DNA from: Xiphydria camelus
Lineage: Eukaryota > Arthropoda > Insecta > Hymenoptera > Xiphydriidae
DNA: 64,000 nucleotides
Direction: 5' to 3'
Assembly: GCA_963678675.1 (NCBI GenBank)
Contig: OY783192.1
Coordinates: 26,100,288 to 26,164,287, forward strand
Below the pieces are notes generated by a model. It was not told the DNA's origin and ran no database searches. It worked only from the letters and a program-made list of their open reading frames with translations. Of this stretch, positions 1 through 13,559 are shown piece by piece. Every line of letters starts with the position of its first letter. The stretch's first letter is position 1. The translations under genes and the position numbers were made by a program.

Positions 1-410
1 TTATGCAATCTTCTTTGAACTGCTTATAAAGGCTACGGATTTAGAAGTCTAAAAGAGACTCAAATAGACCAATGTACGTAATATTGTATAGGAATTTTAG
101 CTCATATATATATATATAGATTTTCAAATGCATCAAGTTTTTGTGCTTTATGAGTACTCAGTAAAAAAAAGCAAGCGTATATAAAATAATATAATACAAA
201 AGAAATACTAAACATGTATTCAATATAAGCACAATTTTTCGTAAATATGTTGCTACAATAAATACAGCGATTAATATAAATCACATTATAACGTAAATTT
301 AACAATTTATTTAAGATGAATTATTTTTTCAAATTCGTGCAACAAAATAACTGTAAACTTTAGAATAATCGATTATCGTAGCTTGTATGAACGTCAACAC
401 GATCATATAA
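1..410. other. AT-rich intergenic DNA
   Basis: AT-rich sequence with a short TATATA run near 100-118. I see no coding potential, RNA gene or clear repeat boundary. The short reading frames have the composition of random AT-rich DNA. Confidence 0.6.
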
Positions 411-1471
411 CCCAGACAACAGAAACGTACCTATCCTGTAAATATTCTATGAATATTTCAAAGCAGATATTGAATATCTGCGAGATATCTGTTCGTATTC
501 AAACGACGTCTATGGTATAAAATATGATCTCCAGATATCAAAATGGTCACTACTCTGTGTACGTGAAATAAATATTCTACAAATTTCATCCGAACATTCT
601 CCAGATATTTAAGAAATGTTACAAAAATATTATACAGAAATGGGCACATCTCTACTATTTAGAGATAACTTTTACTAATTTTAATACGATAAATGTTAGA
701 TTTGTCCCGCATTTTTTAAGTTAACGTATTACTAATGGATATTTGGGCAAAGTTATGTGATATTTTTTCGTAGATTAAAATACAATCTTCAAAAAATTAT
801 TACACCTGCTTACCCTAAAAGTTTATAGATCATACATTAACTGAAAAAGATGCATGACGGACCTCAAATTTTTAATGTTAAAATTAGTAAAAAATATGTA
901 AAAGTAGTAGAGGTATACCCATATGTATCGAATATATGAGGGGTATAGATGCAAAAGCCACCAAGTCACATTTTGTGAAATCCGAGTCAGACACGGGAAT
1001 TTGTTCCTTATAAGTACGTGCAGTTACAAGCGTATTTTCTACCTGATATTATTAACGGTTTAAGGTGGAATTTGTAACTAAATTATATTCAACCTTATGC
1101 GCGTACTTATAAAGAACAAACTTCCGTGTCCAACTCAGACTTCACAAAAATGTGACTATGTGACTTGGCGGCTTTTGCATCTATACCCTTCATATGCTTT
1201 GCTCGATGACGGTTTGATTTGGCTTTAAAACTAATTTGGAAATATCAAATAACTCAGAATATTAGTTATATTTATATAAAAATCTCATCTTTTCACATAT
1301 TACAGACAATATTCAAGAATATTCAAAGAATTAACATCCCTGAATTATTCGTGAATATTGTCTGCTTCATATCTAATCATAAATATACTAGCAATATGAT
1401 ATAGATATTTTGAATATTTTCAAATAATTTCGAATATCTTAACGATAAATTAATATTTTCTGCTTCTAGGG
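411..1471. mobile_element. Non-autonomous DNA element with subterminal GAATATT/AGATATC words
   Basis: The left end reads CCCAGACAACAGAAAC and the right end, on the opposite strand, reads CCCTAGAAGCAGAAAAT. The two are imperfect inverted repeats. Just inside both ends (about 440-620 and 1225-1450) degenerate words of the type GAATATT and AGATATC recur many times on both strands, while the middle lacks them. No coding sequence is visible. A separate palindromic element sits inside at 930-1200. A third end of the same type is seen near 8405-8415. The boundaries are inferred from the inverted ends only; I could not confirm a target-site duplication. Confidence 0.5.
930..1200. repeat. Palindromic MITE nested in the 411-1471 element
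   Basis: Two arms of about 90 bases (roughly 934-1021 and 1098-1197) are reverse complements at about 85-90% identity. Both begin with GGGTATAGATGCAAAAGCC or a close variant from the outside. They are separated by a ~75 base AT-rich spacer. It is non-coding and would fold into a long hairpin. Confidence 0.75.
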
Positions 1472-2085
<614 letters not shown>

Positions 2086-2245
2086 GAACCACGAAGTTTT
2101 GGGTAGAGAATCGAATGCCGTTCTTAAATACATACATACGAGCTAGCTTCCATTTCTAGGAATTCTTGGATCGCAAATGCTCAACATGAATATACCTACC
2201 TACCTCTACCTAAGGATATTCGTACCATATAAACCGTAAACGCAG

Positions 2246-2650
2246 TTTCACGTGGGACTGATGATCGGTGCTGACGATAGGGAGGGTCCATTGTTTTAAA
2301 CGTAGCTTTCACATGAATGCGTATCACCGGTCGACCGATTAAAAACGCTCGAGTCACCGGTAGCCCGTGGCGTGTCCGATCGTCGGTTTGTGATCAAGGC
2401 TATTCAACAGACGGAGCTGTTCACATGCAGGCTGATCATCGGTTGCGTTTGAAATAAAAGTGTTGTCGATTTTTCCATTTTGCAAGCACATGTTTGATAT
2501 AAACACGTACAAAGCGACAACAATGCGATGCTCTGCACTTTCCAGATACATATTGATGACTGACCATACGACCTTATGTGAAAGCACTTGTATAGTACTG
2601 ATGACCAGTTGCGACCGATCGTCAGCACCGATCATCGGTCCCATGTGAAA
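2246..2650. mobile_element. MITE with ~33 bp terminal inverted repeats
   Basis: The left terminus TTTCACGTGGGACTGATGAT and the right terminus, which on the opposite strand starts TTTCACATGGGACCGATGAT, stay matched over about 33 bases with few mismatches. The interior repeats related words (CACCGGTCGACCG, CGATCGTCGG, CTGATCATCGG). No coding sequence. The G-rich, TTCACNNGG-type ends resemble the other MITEs here with Harbinger-like ends, but the superfamily is not certain. Confidence 0.7.
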
Positions 2651-3850
2651 TGGCAATAAAGAGAAAGAATGCCGCAACGACGATTCTCAAATCTCTAAAT
2701 ACAAATATTCCATTCAAAAGAAGAAAAAAATAATAGTTACAGCTATTTTGATCACAACCCTATTTGAGTGGTAATCAGCATGAGCCTCTTATATTATAGT
2801 TGTCGCAACCACTTTTAAGTTCCATCAACTAAAAGTAATTATAATAACTACGTTCAATTGAATCAATGTCCGAACACAATAACTTCAAGCCATCGTTAAA
2901 ACAAGTTAAGTGAAAAGAGCGTTAGAACGAAGAAAGACTAAATTAAATTTATTTCATAAATGGAAAAATACAATAGAATGCGTGAGATACATTTCGATAA
3001 GTAACAAAAGTAAGAACTGTCCACTAAGAAATTAATACGAACTGATAGAATGGGGCAGCGGGAGGAAGAACAAAGACGTAGGTAAAGTCAAAGAGAAATA
3101 AAGTTCAACGAGGATGGGATACCTTCGTGCAAAATCGCAATGCAATTTAATCGCATTAGCCTAGATACCGTTGGGTGGCTGTACCTGCAAATGTAATTAA
3201 AAAAGTGGGACGTTCCAACCCGATAAACGAGACGGCAGCTCGTCGATGTCTCGCGAACGATTCCATGCGGGGTAGTCGATAAAAAATTCAAAACTAGGAT
3301 GAAGGGATACATGGTGACGTCGACTCGCTAATAAGCAGATTTAATGGTACAGAGTCGTGCGGCAGTCGGCTGGTCCCACGAATGTCGGTCGAACGACATC
3401 GAAGAAAGAAGGGTAGGTAAGTGAAACAAGGGCCATTATGTTGGCACGTAATGCCGCGTCAGCCAAGCTCTTCGAGTGTTCCTCGCGTTACCGTTATGCG
3501 GCTGCGAAGGCGAGCTGCAGTGGGTCAGGAGTAGGTACCTATCTCTCTCCACCCCACGATTTATCTCTCGCTAAAATCGTTTCTTGAAAAATTTCACAGA
3601 CTATGGGAGAACGTAACATCCGAGATGCAAATAAGAGAACGTTTCCGTTAAAATCATAGGATATCGCGCGAAATCTCACATTGGGAGCAAGCGATGGAAC
3701 GAAAGTGTAGGGCTCGATGTGAACGACTCGTGAACTGTAACTCCTTTTCTCCTGCGGGAGAAGTTCGAAGGAGTATGCAAGTATGATAAAAGTTAGACAA
3801 TAACGAGACTTATTTTTATCAAAGTCACATAAAATCCTACGACAGGATTG
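2651..3850. other. Intergenic DNA without recognisable gene
   Basis: Roughly 2690-2940 is AT-rich. About 3000-3770 is more balanced in composition, non-repetitive, and free of long frames. This is more like single-copy host DNA than the surrounding elements, so non-coding regulatory or intronic sequence is possible. I see no splice-consistent exon. Confidence 0.4.
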
Positions 3851-5400
3851 GCGGAAAAATTATACAGCTGACGATTGTTATACGGAAAAAATTAAGTACT
3901 CATTGTTATCTTAGGTACTTTTTAGTAAAATATCGAATTACTATATTTTGTATAAAGTGACGTATTTCTAGTAAAATTCACCAAGTAAATGTTGAACATT
4001 ATTATATTCGTAGCTTAATTATTACTATTAAAAAATATAAGATGCATTGAAATATTTATAAGGAACGTTTAGTATTAAAAAGTATAAAGAATGCATGTCG
4101 TTTGGTTTTCGATACCATGTTTAAATAGTGAACATCACTATTTGGCAATTATGAGGAATACTATCATTTTCAACAAGCATTAACAGATGAGCAGAAACTA
4201 TTGCAAAATGGTTTGAGCATTTATTGCTATACGGTTCAATTACGTTTATTAAACTTGTAAGGGAATATATCTTTATGAAAATGTATAGCTAAACTTGCTA
4301 AACAAGTATAGCAGATTGTAACTGCTATGTTAAATTTTTTAATCTATTATATTGGTTAACAATATTTTTCGTACAGCTTTGTAAATATTACCGAACTGTA
4401 TTGGATATCTCCATCTTCCATATGGCTAAGTGAACATTACCAAACTATGCTAGGAATCTTTGGCACCCTGTACAGATGTGTGTTCGCTCAATAGTACTCT
4501 AACAAATATTACTAAATAGTTTAGTAAATTGTAACCAATACCTACACTAACCACGAGGTGATTGCCTGCTCTCACGACAAACGAGCAATGCTAGAGCGCT
4601 TATAAGTCCACGCATCGAGCTGAGAAGCCAGGGAAGCAGGATTCTCTCTCGCTAATCGGCAGTGACTTCACTTATGCTTGTACCTACTGGAATGCGCCTA
4701 GTAAGACGATTATCCAAAAGTGCTGATATACGCATTGTTCGACTTTTGCAACTGATAATGCTGATGCGTTTGTTGTTTCATTGAAATATGTGGAGCCATC
4801 CATAGTCAAGAAGTTAAAAATATCTAAAGAATGTTTAATTTTTTACACTTCATGCATTAATTACAATGCTTTATAGTAAATACATGTGGACTTACGAATG
4901 GGAAAGGTAACTGAACAGTTTGGTCATTTTTACTAAACTGTATGATATTTGTAGTCATACGAGAAAGGTTCGTATAGTATTGCTTCTTTAATTGAGTAAT
5001 GGCGCAAGCCAGCTTGGAGAAGTTTACTAAACTACCTAGATTAATGCTTATCATATCGTACGTGAATATTTTAAAAATAACGTCAAATTGGTTAGTGATA
5101 TTTAGAATTTACTAAAAATCTCAATGTGTCACCAAATTATTATTTTTTTTTAGTAATAATTGCTCAAATTCTGGCTATCTCAATCATATACTTCTCTCCG
5201 TATACCGATCGTCCTTACGTAATTCCTTTATCCGCACTTGCGACATATGAGTGGACTACATTATATCGCTTACCGGCTGTAATAACGGCACAATATTTTT
5301 TTAGTGCCGAGCGAAAACCGGATATCTATGCGAAGATAACCGGACGAATTTGACGAATTTACTAAATTTGGAAAAAAGCTCATAAACACCAAACTTCTGA
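3850..5400. repeat. AT-rich stretch with recurrent TTTACTAAA / TTTAGTAAA words
   Basis: Variants of TTTAGTAAA or its complement recur at uneven spacing (near 3917, 3966, 4506-4525, 4928, 5021, 5107, 5147 and 5356) against low-complexity sequence. The same word recurs at 39830-40215. This is probably the body of an old element of the subterminal-word class, but I cannot delimit its ends. Confidence 0.3.
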
Positions 5401-6292
5401 ATTACTAATTTGTTTAATAGCCTAAACAATAAAAGTAAAATTAACGATTTTAAATTGCTTGCTATTCGCAATATGCTGAAGTCATTATTCTGCCGTTATT
5501 GCAGCCGGTGAGCGATATGTAGGGAAGAGTTATAAAAAGCGTACTGATTACCTAAATCGTACCTCATCGGTCTTTCGGAAACTTATGTATGCATATCTTA
5601 TCTAATGGAGAAAATAAGTATAACGATATCTGCTTGGAATGGGAATGCTTATTCGTGAAACTTTGATGCTACAATCGCTGGACCCATTTAACCTTATTGG
5701 TTCGAATTTTAGAGAAGCGTTGTGGTCGCTAGCGTCGAATGAATCAAATTAAAAATCGGAGGACCAACAGATCTGGTACCCTCTAAATCAGCTTGATAAA
5801 TAATCATCCCCATTCGATGAAGTTTGCGTCATTATTGTCATACATTTGAGTTTGCTAGATAGCGTTCATCGTGAAACGTGTATGATTCTATGTAATTCTT
5901 AACGATGCTTTAACAATGTACCTAGCACCAATTTGGTTAATAGTTCTTTAAGTTTAAATTGGTGTACTGAAAGTAACTTTATTCTGCAACATATTTTCAC
6001 TAGTTTAGAAATGTTTTATTTGTTTTTGCGGTTAACTTGAGATTTTTGTACGTGCGATTAATACTAATTTGCCGAAATCATGCCAGGATTCAAATGACAA
6101 AATAAATACTGACTCTCTAGAATCATGACTAAGCTAATTGTAAGAAGAAACTAAATTTATCCGAACAAACCTTTCACAAGTTTTTTTTCCATCTAACATG
6201 GTAGTATTACCTAGTCTATGAAGAGGAATGGTTTTGTTTCGTACGTCAAAATAGTCGCATGGGGGAAAAGGTTTCCACGCATTCAGTGTCAT
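5400..6292. other. Intergenic DNA, nothing recognised
   Basis: AT-rich non-repetitive sequence with no coding region over 60 codons that looks real, no RNA gene, and no clear terminal repeats. Confidence 0.45.
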
Positions 6293-6501
6293 ACCTAAAC
6301 CCGGCGCCACGAAATCAGTCGCTGGTGACTTTTTTGAAATGTTATTTTTAAACGTACTAACCAATGATTAATCAATCCTCATGCTTTCATTAACGGGAGC
6401 TAATGAGTGCATGAGAATTAATTGTTCATTAGTTAGTACGTTTAAAAATAATATTTTTAAAAAAGTCACCAGCGACAGATTTCGTGGCGCCGGGTGTAGG
6501 T
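6293..6501. repeat. Palindromic MITE (GGCGCCACGAAATC arms)
   Basis: The left arm at about 6293-6365 starts ACCTAAACCCGGCGCC, and the right arm at about 6428-6501 ends GGCGCCGGGTGTAGGT. Both contain the GTCACCAGCGAC block and TTAGTACGTTTAAAAATAA. About 70 bases pair at roughly 85-90% around a ~65 base loop. Non-coding foldback. Confidence 0.8.
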
Positions 6502-7238
6502 TTATAAGTCTCATGCCAATTTTCATGAAGAAGATATTTCGTACATATGTTCCGATTGTTTTATATAATTATTAAATAGATTTGTTTCTTTATATTCTTT
6601 ACATACTTTTCTATTAACTTTAAGTACGATTTAGAAAATGCCAAGTACAATTTTGGAAACCAGTAGCCAAAATTATATCGATTGCAAGACGTCGAAAAAT
6701 AACGAATTTAATCGTATCAACGTTCATTATAGAACTACAGAGTTGAACATTTTGTACTAGAAATGGTCCACTGAATCCATCCATTTTTTGGATATTACAG
6801 CCAATCGATTCGTGTTAAGGTATTCCTAGCGCGAGATGAAAAATTACAGAGATCGCTAATTTTTTTGTAGAATGGAAATAAATATCGTAAGATTATTTTT
6901 GAAAAGTTTCAGGTCCGGTTACCGGGCATTTAAGAAAGAATTTTGATTTTGAAATTAGAAAACTTAACATGTAGCCTTATGGAAGACTCCACTTTTCTAC
7001 ATTTTAATGCCGAAATCCTCATGTTTAAAATTTATACACATTAAATAAAACCATTTCCATATCTTCGGAAAATTGCATAGAATCTTTTGAGATCATAAAA
7101 ATATAAGGTCACCGAATGTTTGACAAAGATATTGATGTTCGTAAACAGCAAAACGTAGAGTTTTGACGATAGAATATAACCTGAAATAGAATTGGCAGCG
7201 TTGCATCGGTTGCATCATAGGGTTCGTGCATGGCCGAG
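6502..7238. other. Intergenic DNA, nothing recognised
   Basis: AT-rich, with no convincing coding sequence, repeat or RNA gene. Confidence 0.45.
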
Positions 7239-7389
7239 TAAAGGCCATCACACGTGAAAAAACGTAAGCAGTAACAGTAAGGATTGAACAATCAGAAATA
7301 CTATTCTTACGGAATTATGCTTAAACAGGCTTTCTGATTGGTCAATCCTTACTGTTACTGCTTACGTTTTTTCACGTGTGATGGCCTTA
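7239..7389. repeat. Hairpin repeat, ~60 bp near-perfect arms
   Basis: TAAGGCCATCACACGTG-type arms run inward through AAAAAACGTAAGCAGTAACAG and are inverted at 7239-7298 and 7330-7389 with very few mismatches, around a ~32 base loop. A related outer motif (ATGGCC..TGATGGCGCGACA) recurs near 12345. Confidence 0.85.
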
Positions 7390-7614
7390 ATGGCGCGACA
7401 GTAAGCAACGTTGAACGCCACCGGTGGCCATCTGAGAAGTATTGTCGTTATGAATTGTAGGTACTGGCTCTAATGGTACAGAAGTGAATTTTATTATATT
7501 TTTAAAAAATGGGAGAAATTTCGATATTCAAATTCTTTTCGAGGAGTAAAGATTTCGATGAGTATGAGTTGGCGGCAATATTTGACCGCAGTATACTGAA
7601 TTCGATAATTTATA

Positions 7615-7955
7615 CCGTATGTCCCACTCTGTACGGGCCAGTTTGAAAGTTACCTTCAGGGAGGCTTGGTCGGTAATCGAAACATTTAATACCGGTAGAA
7701 ATCGAGTCGGTAGTTAGAGTTGGTGTCAATTCGGGAGATCGAAGCATCTAACTTCGAAATTATGAATTTGTGAATAATGGTGAGTAATTTCCATTATTCA
7801 CAAATTCATAATTTCGAAGTTAGACGTTTCGATCACCCGAATTGACACCAACTCTAACTACCGACTCGACTTCTACCGGTATTAAATGACTCAAGTACCG
7901 ACCAAGCCTCCCCGAAGGTAACTTCAAACTGGCCCGTACAGAGTGGGACATACGG
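7615..7955. mobile_element. Foldback element, CCGTATGTCCC family
   Basis: Ends are CCGTATGTCCCACTCTG and its inverse, with TA on both outer sides (a likely TA target duplication). The arms are about 160 bases at roughly 93-95% identity and meet at a short AT spacer. The core word CAATTCGGGAGATCGAAGC, repeated inverted, marks the family. Other members are at 48820-49160, 49163-49560 and 21668-22486. No coding capacity. Confidence 0.88.
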
Positions 7956-8304
7956 TAGAGGTTATGTTTCAGAGCTGCACGGATATACGATTATTCTACT
8001 CAGGGCCGTACTCCTGCCATTTCATAAACCATGTGATGCGACGTTGCCAGATTTCAAATTTGAATATTTTTCCAAAATTTAAGAATGTAAATAATAAACT
8101 TGACTACTTATTGGCCTTATCTTATTTATTCATTATCAGTATTATAGGGAATATGAGTATATTATATGACGTAGAATTACTGATTTATGAGGGGCCCGCC
8201 TGTGGCACCCTTAAATATCGCTCCTACGCGCTAGGAATACCTTAATTCAATATTTTTTGTGTGAAAATTAACATCAGATTTAAATATCAACGGCAGGTAG
8301 TGGC
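7956..8304. other. Intergenic DNA
   Basis: No gene recognised. A 100-codon open stretch at 7943-8245 starts inside the foldback arm and has no family resemblance. Confidence 0.4.
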
Positions 8305-8415
8305 CTCGAGACTACGGAGGGACATCGTCTGAATATAAACAGATGTCTCACAGATATTCAACATCTGTTCTCGAATAATCATACAATATTTGTAAGATGT
8401 ATTTCTGCTATCTGG
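8305..8415. repeat. Fragment of a subterminal-word DNA element
   Basis: The right edge, read on the opposite strand, is CCAGATAGCAGAAATAC, matching the termini of the 411-1471 element. Inside it ACAGATGT, AGATATTC and GAATATAA words recur. The left end of this copy is not identified. Confidence 0.4.
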
Positions 8416-9654
8416 AAATGATCCCGCTAAGGTTCAAATCGACTGAGCTTAGTCACGAAAGAATCTACAATTGTATATATATCTACTCGTAGTTTTGTCA
8501 TTCAGTTATATTGTGTCTTTTTCTCAAAACTTTTTGTTCGATCAAAACCAAGTTTTAATTAAAATTCTAAAGTAATGTAAAAGGAATGTTTTTCCCCACT
8601 GGGTGAGGCAAAATGATCCCCCATACAAAATAAATGGAAAAAACGACTTCTACAATTTATTCACAATATTGCTGAATGATGAGATTGCAGTTCAGTTAAA
8701 TAATAGAATGAAATGAGCAGAGCGCTTACCTTACATCAGGTTACCGAAAAATAAATTTTATTTAATTGTTGAACGACGAAGATGTTACAGTGGGCGCCAC
8801 TAGGAACATATCGTCGTACCGATCCAGTAGATGCCAAATTACGGGGATCATTTTACCCCGAGAGATTGTTTTGCCCCGGTTTTCCCTATGCGTAATTTTT
8901 TTATAAATAGGAAAATATTGAATGTACCACCCCACCACCACCATATGCCGTATGCCATATGCTCACAAAGTACAAGTGCCAAAAATGAAAAAATGGTGAA
9001 ATAGTACGATTTTGGCAACTCTCCCCTGCACATGTATCCGAGATCGTATTTTGAGAAAATATCTTCCGATAACCCGTGTAAGGTATCCGATAACACCTGC
9101 CGTTGACAACTAAGATTACGTACGAACAATATCGCGAAAGGAGAAGAAGAGGTGAGAAGAGGGTGGTCGCTATTGAGCCCTCTCCTCCCCGTTGCCACCG
9201 CCTCCGTCAGCCGCTATTGTTTTCATATTTCATCGTAGCGCCTTTTTTCCAAGCCAAGCAGATTTCCGATCTCTCGAAGTCATTGCAACAAGAGGCTACC
9301 GCGCGTAGTAAGTTCCAGCGCCGCGCGCCTGCATCGAAGTTCCAATGGTGAAATTGGACGTTGCATCGACGCCTTCTCTTACTACAACCCCGCGACTCTC
9401 TTGACTCCTATCAATTTTTCTTCTTAAAGAGAAGAGACTGATAAAACGTTTTCCGTCTTCTTCCAGTAACTCTACTACAGACGAGGTACCGATCGAGTTA
9501 ACGGGTACGGAGTACGGTAGACACTGGCTAGTCGTTTGCGAGTTATCTTACTTTTCTCTCCTCGACGTTATTTCTCCGGTATAGAGCAAATCCCCATGCA
9601 ATGTGTTCTCGACATCCCAGGCGAATAACTGTAGCATGGTGTCTAGCAAAGTAT
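8416..9654. other. Intergenic DNA, partly GC-richer
   Basis: Includes a more balanced, apparently unique block at about 9100-9600. Its frames have no visible domain and overlap on both strands. No supported gene. Confidence 0.4.
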
Positions 9655-10697
9655 GAAAAAAAATTCCTTGACTTCCAGGAGTTCCAGTCTAAAATAATAA
9701 ATTTTCCCTAACTATATTACAGGCATCGATTCAGTATGGAGTCTTACGCAATAAGAGTAAGCAATAAGTATACAAAAAATAAATATAATTTTGCGAAATC
9801 ACATTTTTATTGTTTAATAACTTTTCTTAACATAAGAAAGAATTTTAAAATGTCAAAGAATTGTCGAAGCACAGCTACCATCGGCAATCGATATTCTTAC
9901 TATCGGTAAATGAGAGCTGTTTCATAGGAAATTCCGACTTTCAAAATGTATAAAAATTGATTATCTTTTAAAAATTCCCAAAAATTTGTTTAATTCCCTG
10001 ACAATTCCGGGTTTTAAAGAATTCCCTGACTGTTGGATACCATCAGAGTTTCCATACAATTCCGCTCACAAAATTCCCTGATGTTTCCCGGTTTCCCTGA
10101 CTTTTCCCTCACTAATCACTAATTTTCGCTCACTTTTTAATTTGCGAGATATCAAGAAACAATTAAAATATTGCTGTAATATAGTTCATATATATAAAAA
10201 AATGCTTACGTGTTCGTCCTAATCGGAATAATTCGTATTTTGTAACGATAATCGGGTGAGGGGTAAAACGGACATGTCAAAATTATTATATATGTTTACC
10301 GAATCATTCTAAATCAGTTATCACTTATCACGCAAACGTTTATTTGAATTATATGAGTGTGAAAACAATAAGAATGGAAACTATCCATCCTTACAAAGCA
10401 AACTTGTTGTACTTACATAGATTATAATTTTAAAACACATGAATACATTTTCTCTATACCTATTTCAAAAGCTGATTACTGCTTCGGATTAGGTTAATGT
10501 GATGTAACAATTTTAATAAAAATTACTACAAATTTAGCATACAATAATTAAAGAGAAACACCTCTAAATTCCTCTAGAGAGAGATTTAGAGGAAAAAATC
10601 CCTGACCACCGGAAAATTCCCTGATATTTCCCTGATTTTTCCTTGACCGATACGATTCCCTAACATTTCCCGGTTCCCCCGGTTTTCTACTTGAGTA
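9655..10697. repeat. Region bounded by TTCCCTGA word clusters
   Basis: TTCCCTGA and close variants cluster at 9660-10110 (for example near 9990, 10020 and 10072) and again at 10600-10680, with a different AT-rich middle. This suggests one element with subterminal repeats of this word, but I could not find matching terminal inverted repeats. Confidence 0.35.
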
Positions 10698-12071
10698 ACT
10701 ACCATGACCATGTACAGACGTCGGGATACTACCACTTGTTCGCTTCCCAGAAGTGGTGCAGCGGATGGGATCCAACCAGATAGTACCTATACGTTCGCTT
10801 CGAAATGCAAGTTTCGCGATAACGTTATTATGCGAACTAGGTACCGAGAACGATTGACGATGCGGGTAAATTATGGGCAATTTTATCAGCTTATCAAACA
10901 TTTGTAGATAATTATACTCGGTCGCTGAAGTTAACGTTGGTAAGTGAAAAGCGGGGCTTGCCGATGTGCCAGTTCGGGGACGTATTGTTTAGGTTGCCAA
11001 TTGTAGATAAAGTCGTAACAGAGGTATCGGGTTATCGAAAGTTGTTCATTCATTAGAAAAATTTAACAAACGATATAGTTACTAACACTTGTAGGCTTTC
11101 GCAGTCATTATCAGTACATACATACAGAGTTATGAGTATTACTACTCTTGGTATATGAGTCCAGGACAGAATTCCTCATTATTAGAAAGTTTGCCCTGAT
11201 GAAGCAAACTCCAATGTTTATGAAACGTCGTTGCCAACGTCAAAAAGTAGGCAATTCTTTCGTCGCGGAATTCAACTTCTGCCAGAAAAGTGGGAAAACG
11301 TTATAGTTTCCGAAGGCAAACTTCGATTGAGGTATTCATACATTTTATTACGACATAATGTTTTTGAATCAAGAAAAAACAGCGGCTTTCAATGCAACCC
11401 CCTAATACATGTATGCTTTTCCACTTTATTATAATAAATAATTTCTGAATTATGCCGGTCATGCTCTTGTTAGATAGACTGTATTACATGTTACAACCGA
11501 AACCCTAAATAGTAACAAGAGAGAGTTGCAGCGGTACCCCTTCGATGGAAAGTATCTTTTATAATTTTTTTTTTTCTGATGCTTAATATGATATAATTAA
11601 AGCCAAAAGACCTTTCTCTCTTCATGTAAAATTAAAATTCCCTGCAATTTATAATAAACTAGTTATTCGCAAATAACTTTTTTTTTACAGCCGACACCAC
11701 TCTTCCCTATAACTTCCGGTTTTTAAATCTACTTACCAATAAATTTTACAACAAGCGACTTTTCGTCTGCCCAAAATAATATATTCAACATTGAAATCCG
11801 GAGACGAAAATAAAAAGTAAAAGGCAATTAAACGACAGGATTAGAAACACCGAGACGTGTTATGTAAGAGAAAATTAGGAATTAAACCTTCTCTCTATTC
11901 AACGGCCTATCTGACAAGAGCTTGCTCCGTTAATGCGCCTGCACGTAACATTCGCAAGCAGACGATGTCATGTTGTAAACGGTAATAATAATTCCATAGA
12001 TCACTTTTCTGCGTAGCATCTCTTATAATTTATGCGGGTGCTGTTACATGTCTGCGACTGCAACGTAGTTA
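10698..12071. other. Intergenic DNA, nothing recognised
   Basis: No coding frame with visible domains, no tRNA and no clear repeat. A few short frames (for example about 10704-10907) look accidental. Confidence 0.4.
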
Positions 12072-12880
12072 CAGCCTGTTCACACGATACGGATTCGGTA
12101 AATTTACCGAATCGGTTTTTTTACCGTGTTCTGCAGTGGTGCGTACATTTAAACGAGCATGTTCACACCGTACGTCTCCGAAACTCATACGGCAATTTCG
12201 CCGTTTCGGTCGCGATTGACATTCGGTCTTGTCACTGAAAACCGAATGGCCGATTCGGGAAAATAACCAAATCGGTTGCTAGTGGCAATGTTTATGCATC
12301 GAAGTGTTTAGACGGGATAGTTTTCGTACTGATAGAGCTCATGCATGGCCTTGTGATGGCGCGACAATAAACAACGATTTTAACCCTTTTAGTGCTGGAC
12401 GACGATATATCGTCGTTCTCTGCACTTGCGAAAAGTGCCAGCGACGATATATCGTTGTGTATGCGATGGCGCCATGTTCTTCGCATTGCGAGAAAGCTCT
12501 ATCTGAAAATAAATTTATAAAACGTTATAAACGGTCTAATAACATCGCAAAGGAATGTCAAAAAATTGTTTTGAATATCCTTTGCATTCGCTCGAGCGGC
12601 ACTGCTTCGACGCCCGGGCGATTAGTTGACACGTCCACTCTCGACGTGTGCGAAACACTTGCCACTTGCCAGAGCCGTCTCGTAATTTCCGAGTGCGCCG
12701 AAACCCGATATGTTTCAAACAGCGGGCGTTAATACTCTATGCTGGCTGTTCGGTTTGCACCGATTCGGTAAAATTGCCGAAACGGTGAAAAAACCGTATC
12801 GTGTGAACGGGCTGTTCAGTTTGCACCGATTCGGTAAAATTACCGAAACGGTGAAAAAATCGTATTGTGTGAACGGGCTG
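12072..12880. mobile_element. PIF/Harbinger-type MITE, TTA target duplication
   Basis: The left end CAGCCTGTTCACACGATACG and the inverse right end (CAGCCCGTTCACACAATACG on the other strand) are flanked on both sides by TTA, the trinucleotide duplication typical of PIF/Harbinger. The interior holds further inverted CGATTCGG/CCGAATCG words and a hairpin with CGACGATATATCGTCG near 12400-12450. The frames inside do not resemble a transposase. Confidence 0.75.
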
Positions 12881-12883
12881 TTA
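12743..12883. repeat. 67 bp tandem duplication of the MITE terminus
   Basis: The segment starting GGCTGTTCGGTTTGCACCG at 12743 is repeated at 12810 and begins again at 12877, giving two full 67 bp units and a partial one. Each unit carries a copy of the element's terminal repeat, so the right end of the MITE is duplicated head to tail. Confidence 0.9.
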
Positions 12884-12985
12884 TTCTTCACACATGAAAT
12901 GAATATGGGGAATTCCGCGCCACTTAAGCCACTCAAATAATGAATGTATCCCAAAAGATGTCTTAAAATCAAGTTATGGGAGAAA

Positions 12986-13519
12986 AACAATTGTGAAAAT
13001 TCACAGACCAATCCTCCCATAAACCACGGAGTAATTATGCTTTTTTAATATCATTTTTGAAATTGAGAGCTAAGCTCTATCGTCGATACCTTGTTTCCCC
13101 ATAATCGACAAGTAAAAAGAAAATTTTGCGCAAAACTACATTATGGAACTCCCAGTCGTTTGAGAGATACGGCGACTTTTCAATTTTCGCTTTTATAAAA
13201 ACGCAGTACCTTCCAAAAAACTGGGAGTTGTATGATGCAGCTGGACACAATTTTCTTTCTACTATACGATATTATTACATTGAATCATAAAACAACATTG
13301 CGCTACTGAAAAAAAAAAACTTATTAACGGGAAAAAACGTCGCTACACTCATTCGGCACTTACCGCCACCTTCCTCTACTGCTGCCCCCGGAGTGCAACA
13401 GCGTCAAGAATAAAGGTACAGCCGACACGGCTTGCTCCTCGATTTCGAAAATAAAAATGGAAAAAGACGATTACTCCGTGATTTATGGGAGAATTGGTCA
13501 GTAATTTTTCAAAATTGTT
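12986..13519. repeat. Foldback MITE (CTCCCATAAANCACGGAGTAAT arms)
   Basis: Arms at about 12986-13110 and 13400-13519 are inverted at roughly 80-85%. They share CAATTNTGAAAAATTNAC and CCATAAACCACGGAGTAAT blocks. The centre contains an unrelated AACTCCCAG hairpin (about 13146-13240). Non-coding. Confidence 0.7.
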
Positions 13520-13559
13520 GTACTCGTGTAACTTGATTTTTAGACATCTGTTGAGATAC

